Shown here: piece after piece, positions 63,306-64,000 of the stretch
Position numbering within the stretch: position 1 is the first letter of the stretch
Layout: every line of letters starts with the position of its first letter
Assembly: GCF_023856365.1 (NCBI RefSeq)
Contig: NC_064539.1
Location: 15,203,519 to 15,267,518, forward strand
DNA from: Brienomyrus brachyistius
Taxonomy: Eukaryota; Chordata; Actinopteri; Osteoglossiformes; Mormyridae
Direction: 5' to 3'
DNA: 64,000 bases
Position numbers and translations under genes: made by a program
The notes under the pieces: generated by a model
The model's database searches: none
What the model saw: only the letters and a program-made list of their open reading frames with translations
Told to the model about the DNA's origin: nothing

Positions 63306-64000
63306 CTACTGAGTCTCCCTGCCATCCGTCTGTAGTGTCCATGATTAAATTAGTTACTTTTGTCATGGTTCTTAAATGACAGCTCATTGTGACATAAATC
63401 ATACATCATCATGTGTGGGTCTAACTTCACAGTGGCCTGTAACGGAAATTAATTTGGGGGGGGGTTCCCTTCAGTACATTTCAACAAAATGCAGGAGGGG
63501 GAGGTCTCTCTAGACTTCTGGGCCCCCTTATGTCTATCGGGCCCCAGCCAGATGTCTAGTTGACTTACGCCTTGATCCAGCCAGCCTGGTATACTATGTA
63601 TCTTGACGTTTCAATTTGAGTGCCCTAATTTTCTGTGTAAGTGGTACCAAACGTTTTCAGCTGAGAAACAATCTATGTTCTTCTCATCACTGTAGCTGTC
63701 TTTTCCCTAAACTCCCCAGCAGTTAAAAAGAACATAAGGTCAGCAATCCAGAAGATCTTTAATCCCTCTCTCTGCAGTTAGATGGAAGGCAATTAGGAGC
63801 AGGCAGAAAAAAATGCTTGGTTATATGGACTAGATAATACCAATCCATGTATGACCTTGAGTGGGAGGTGGATCTCTTCTTAATAGAACAAAATATGGGT
63901 GATATTTTTTAAAAACTGGATATTGTAGCTTGATGCAAACAGGTGCAAGCCCACATCTATACTGATACAGATTTAGATAATAATGTATACTTATCAACAT
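63306..64000. other. non-coding DNA at the right edge
   Basis: No gene is seen. 63455-63560 has G-runs and a GGGCCCC...GGGCCCCAGCC pattern that may be an unassigned repeat. Confidence 0.35.

Overview
The window is animal nuclear DNA, almost certainly from a ray-finned (teleost) fish. It holds one confidently recognisable host gene, olfm1 (noelin-1 / olfactomedin-1 / pancortin), on the + strand in the right-hand third. About 43 kb of gene-poor, repeat-rich DNA lies upstream. The fish call rests on the exon-intron layout of olfm1, on degenerate Ty3/gypsy and LINE fragments of fish type, on Tc1/mariner, PIF/Harbinger and pogo-like DNA transposon relics, and on many short dispersed repeats that begin with ATCC runs. 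The species and the olfm1 paralogue (a or b) cannot be told from the window.

Layout. 1-2160: degraded Ty3/gypsy pol on the - strand, running off the left edge. 2.58-3.45 kb: LTR-like sequence with a (TTA)n tract. 3.4-17.5 kb: mostly unique non-coding DNA with a complex minisatellite (6.58 kb), an (AT)n tract (8.99 kb) and a Tc1/mariner-like relic (14.6-15.1 kb). 17.5-18.6 kb: a LINE 3' part on the - strand. 19-27.9 kb: dispersed-repeat fragments, small minisatellites and stretches that look like conserved non-coding elements. 27.94-28.85 kb: a striking 40-unit 23-bp minisatellite, followed at 29.28-29.49 kb by a 14-bp GC-box minisatellite. 29.7-30.5 kb: Harbinger and pogo-like remnants. 33.0-33.3 kb: LINE reverse transcriptase fragment. 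37.0-38.03 kb: a nearly full-length but dead DNA transposon. 39.47-41.0 kb: polypurine tract, LTR and gypsy pol remnant on the + strand. 41.0-41.4 kb: LINE C-terminal fragment, then a short telomere-like stretch and a 50/52-bp minisatellite.

olfm1. Two alternative first coding exons, 7.6 kb apart (43580-43645 and 51291-51440), both end in phase 0 and can join the shared exon at 53110. The common exons are 53110-53259, 53816-53971, 55299-55518, 57940-58046 and 58773-59447. All junctions are GT/AG. Summed from exon lengths, the form starting at 51291 is 485 residues and the form starting at 43580 is 457 residues. The expected secretory leader, N-terminal cysteines, coiled coil, olfactomedin domain with its disulfide cysteines and calcium ligands, and N-glycosylation sequons are all present, so the gene looks intact. 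A 3' UTR with AATAAA signals at 59797 and 62377 follows.

I found no novel multi-gene system. The observations most worth a second look are the short upstream ORFs next to both olfm1 start codons, the internal 529-bp duplication in the 23-bp minisatellite, the 52-bp minisatellite that shares its unit with sequence beside a gypsy LTR, and several candidate conserved regulatory blocks around olfm1.
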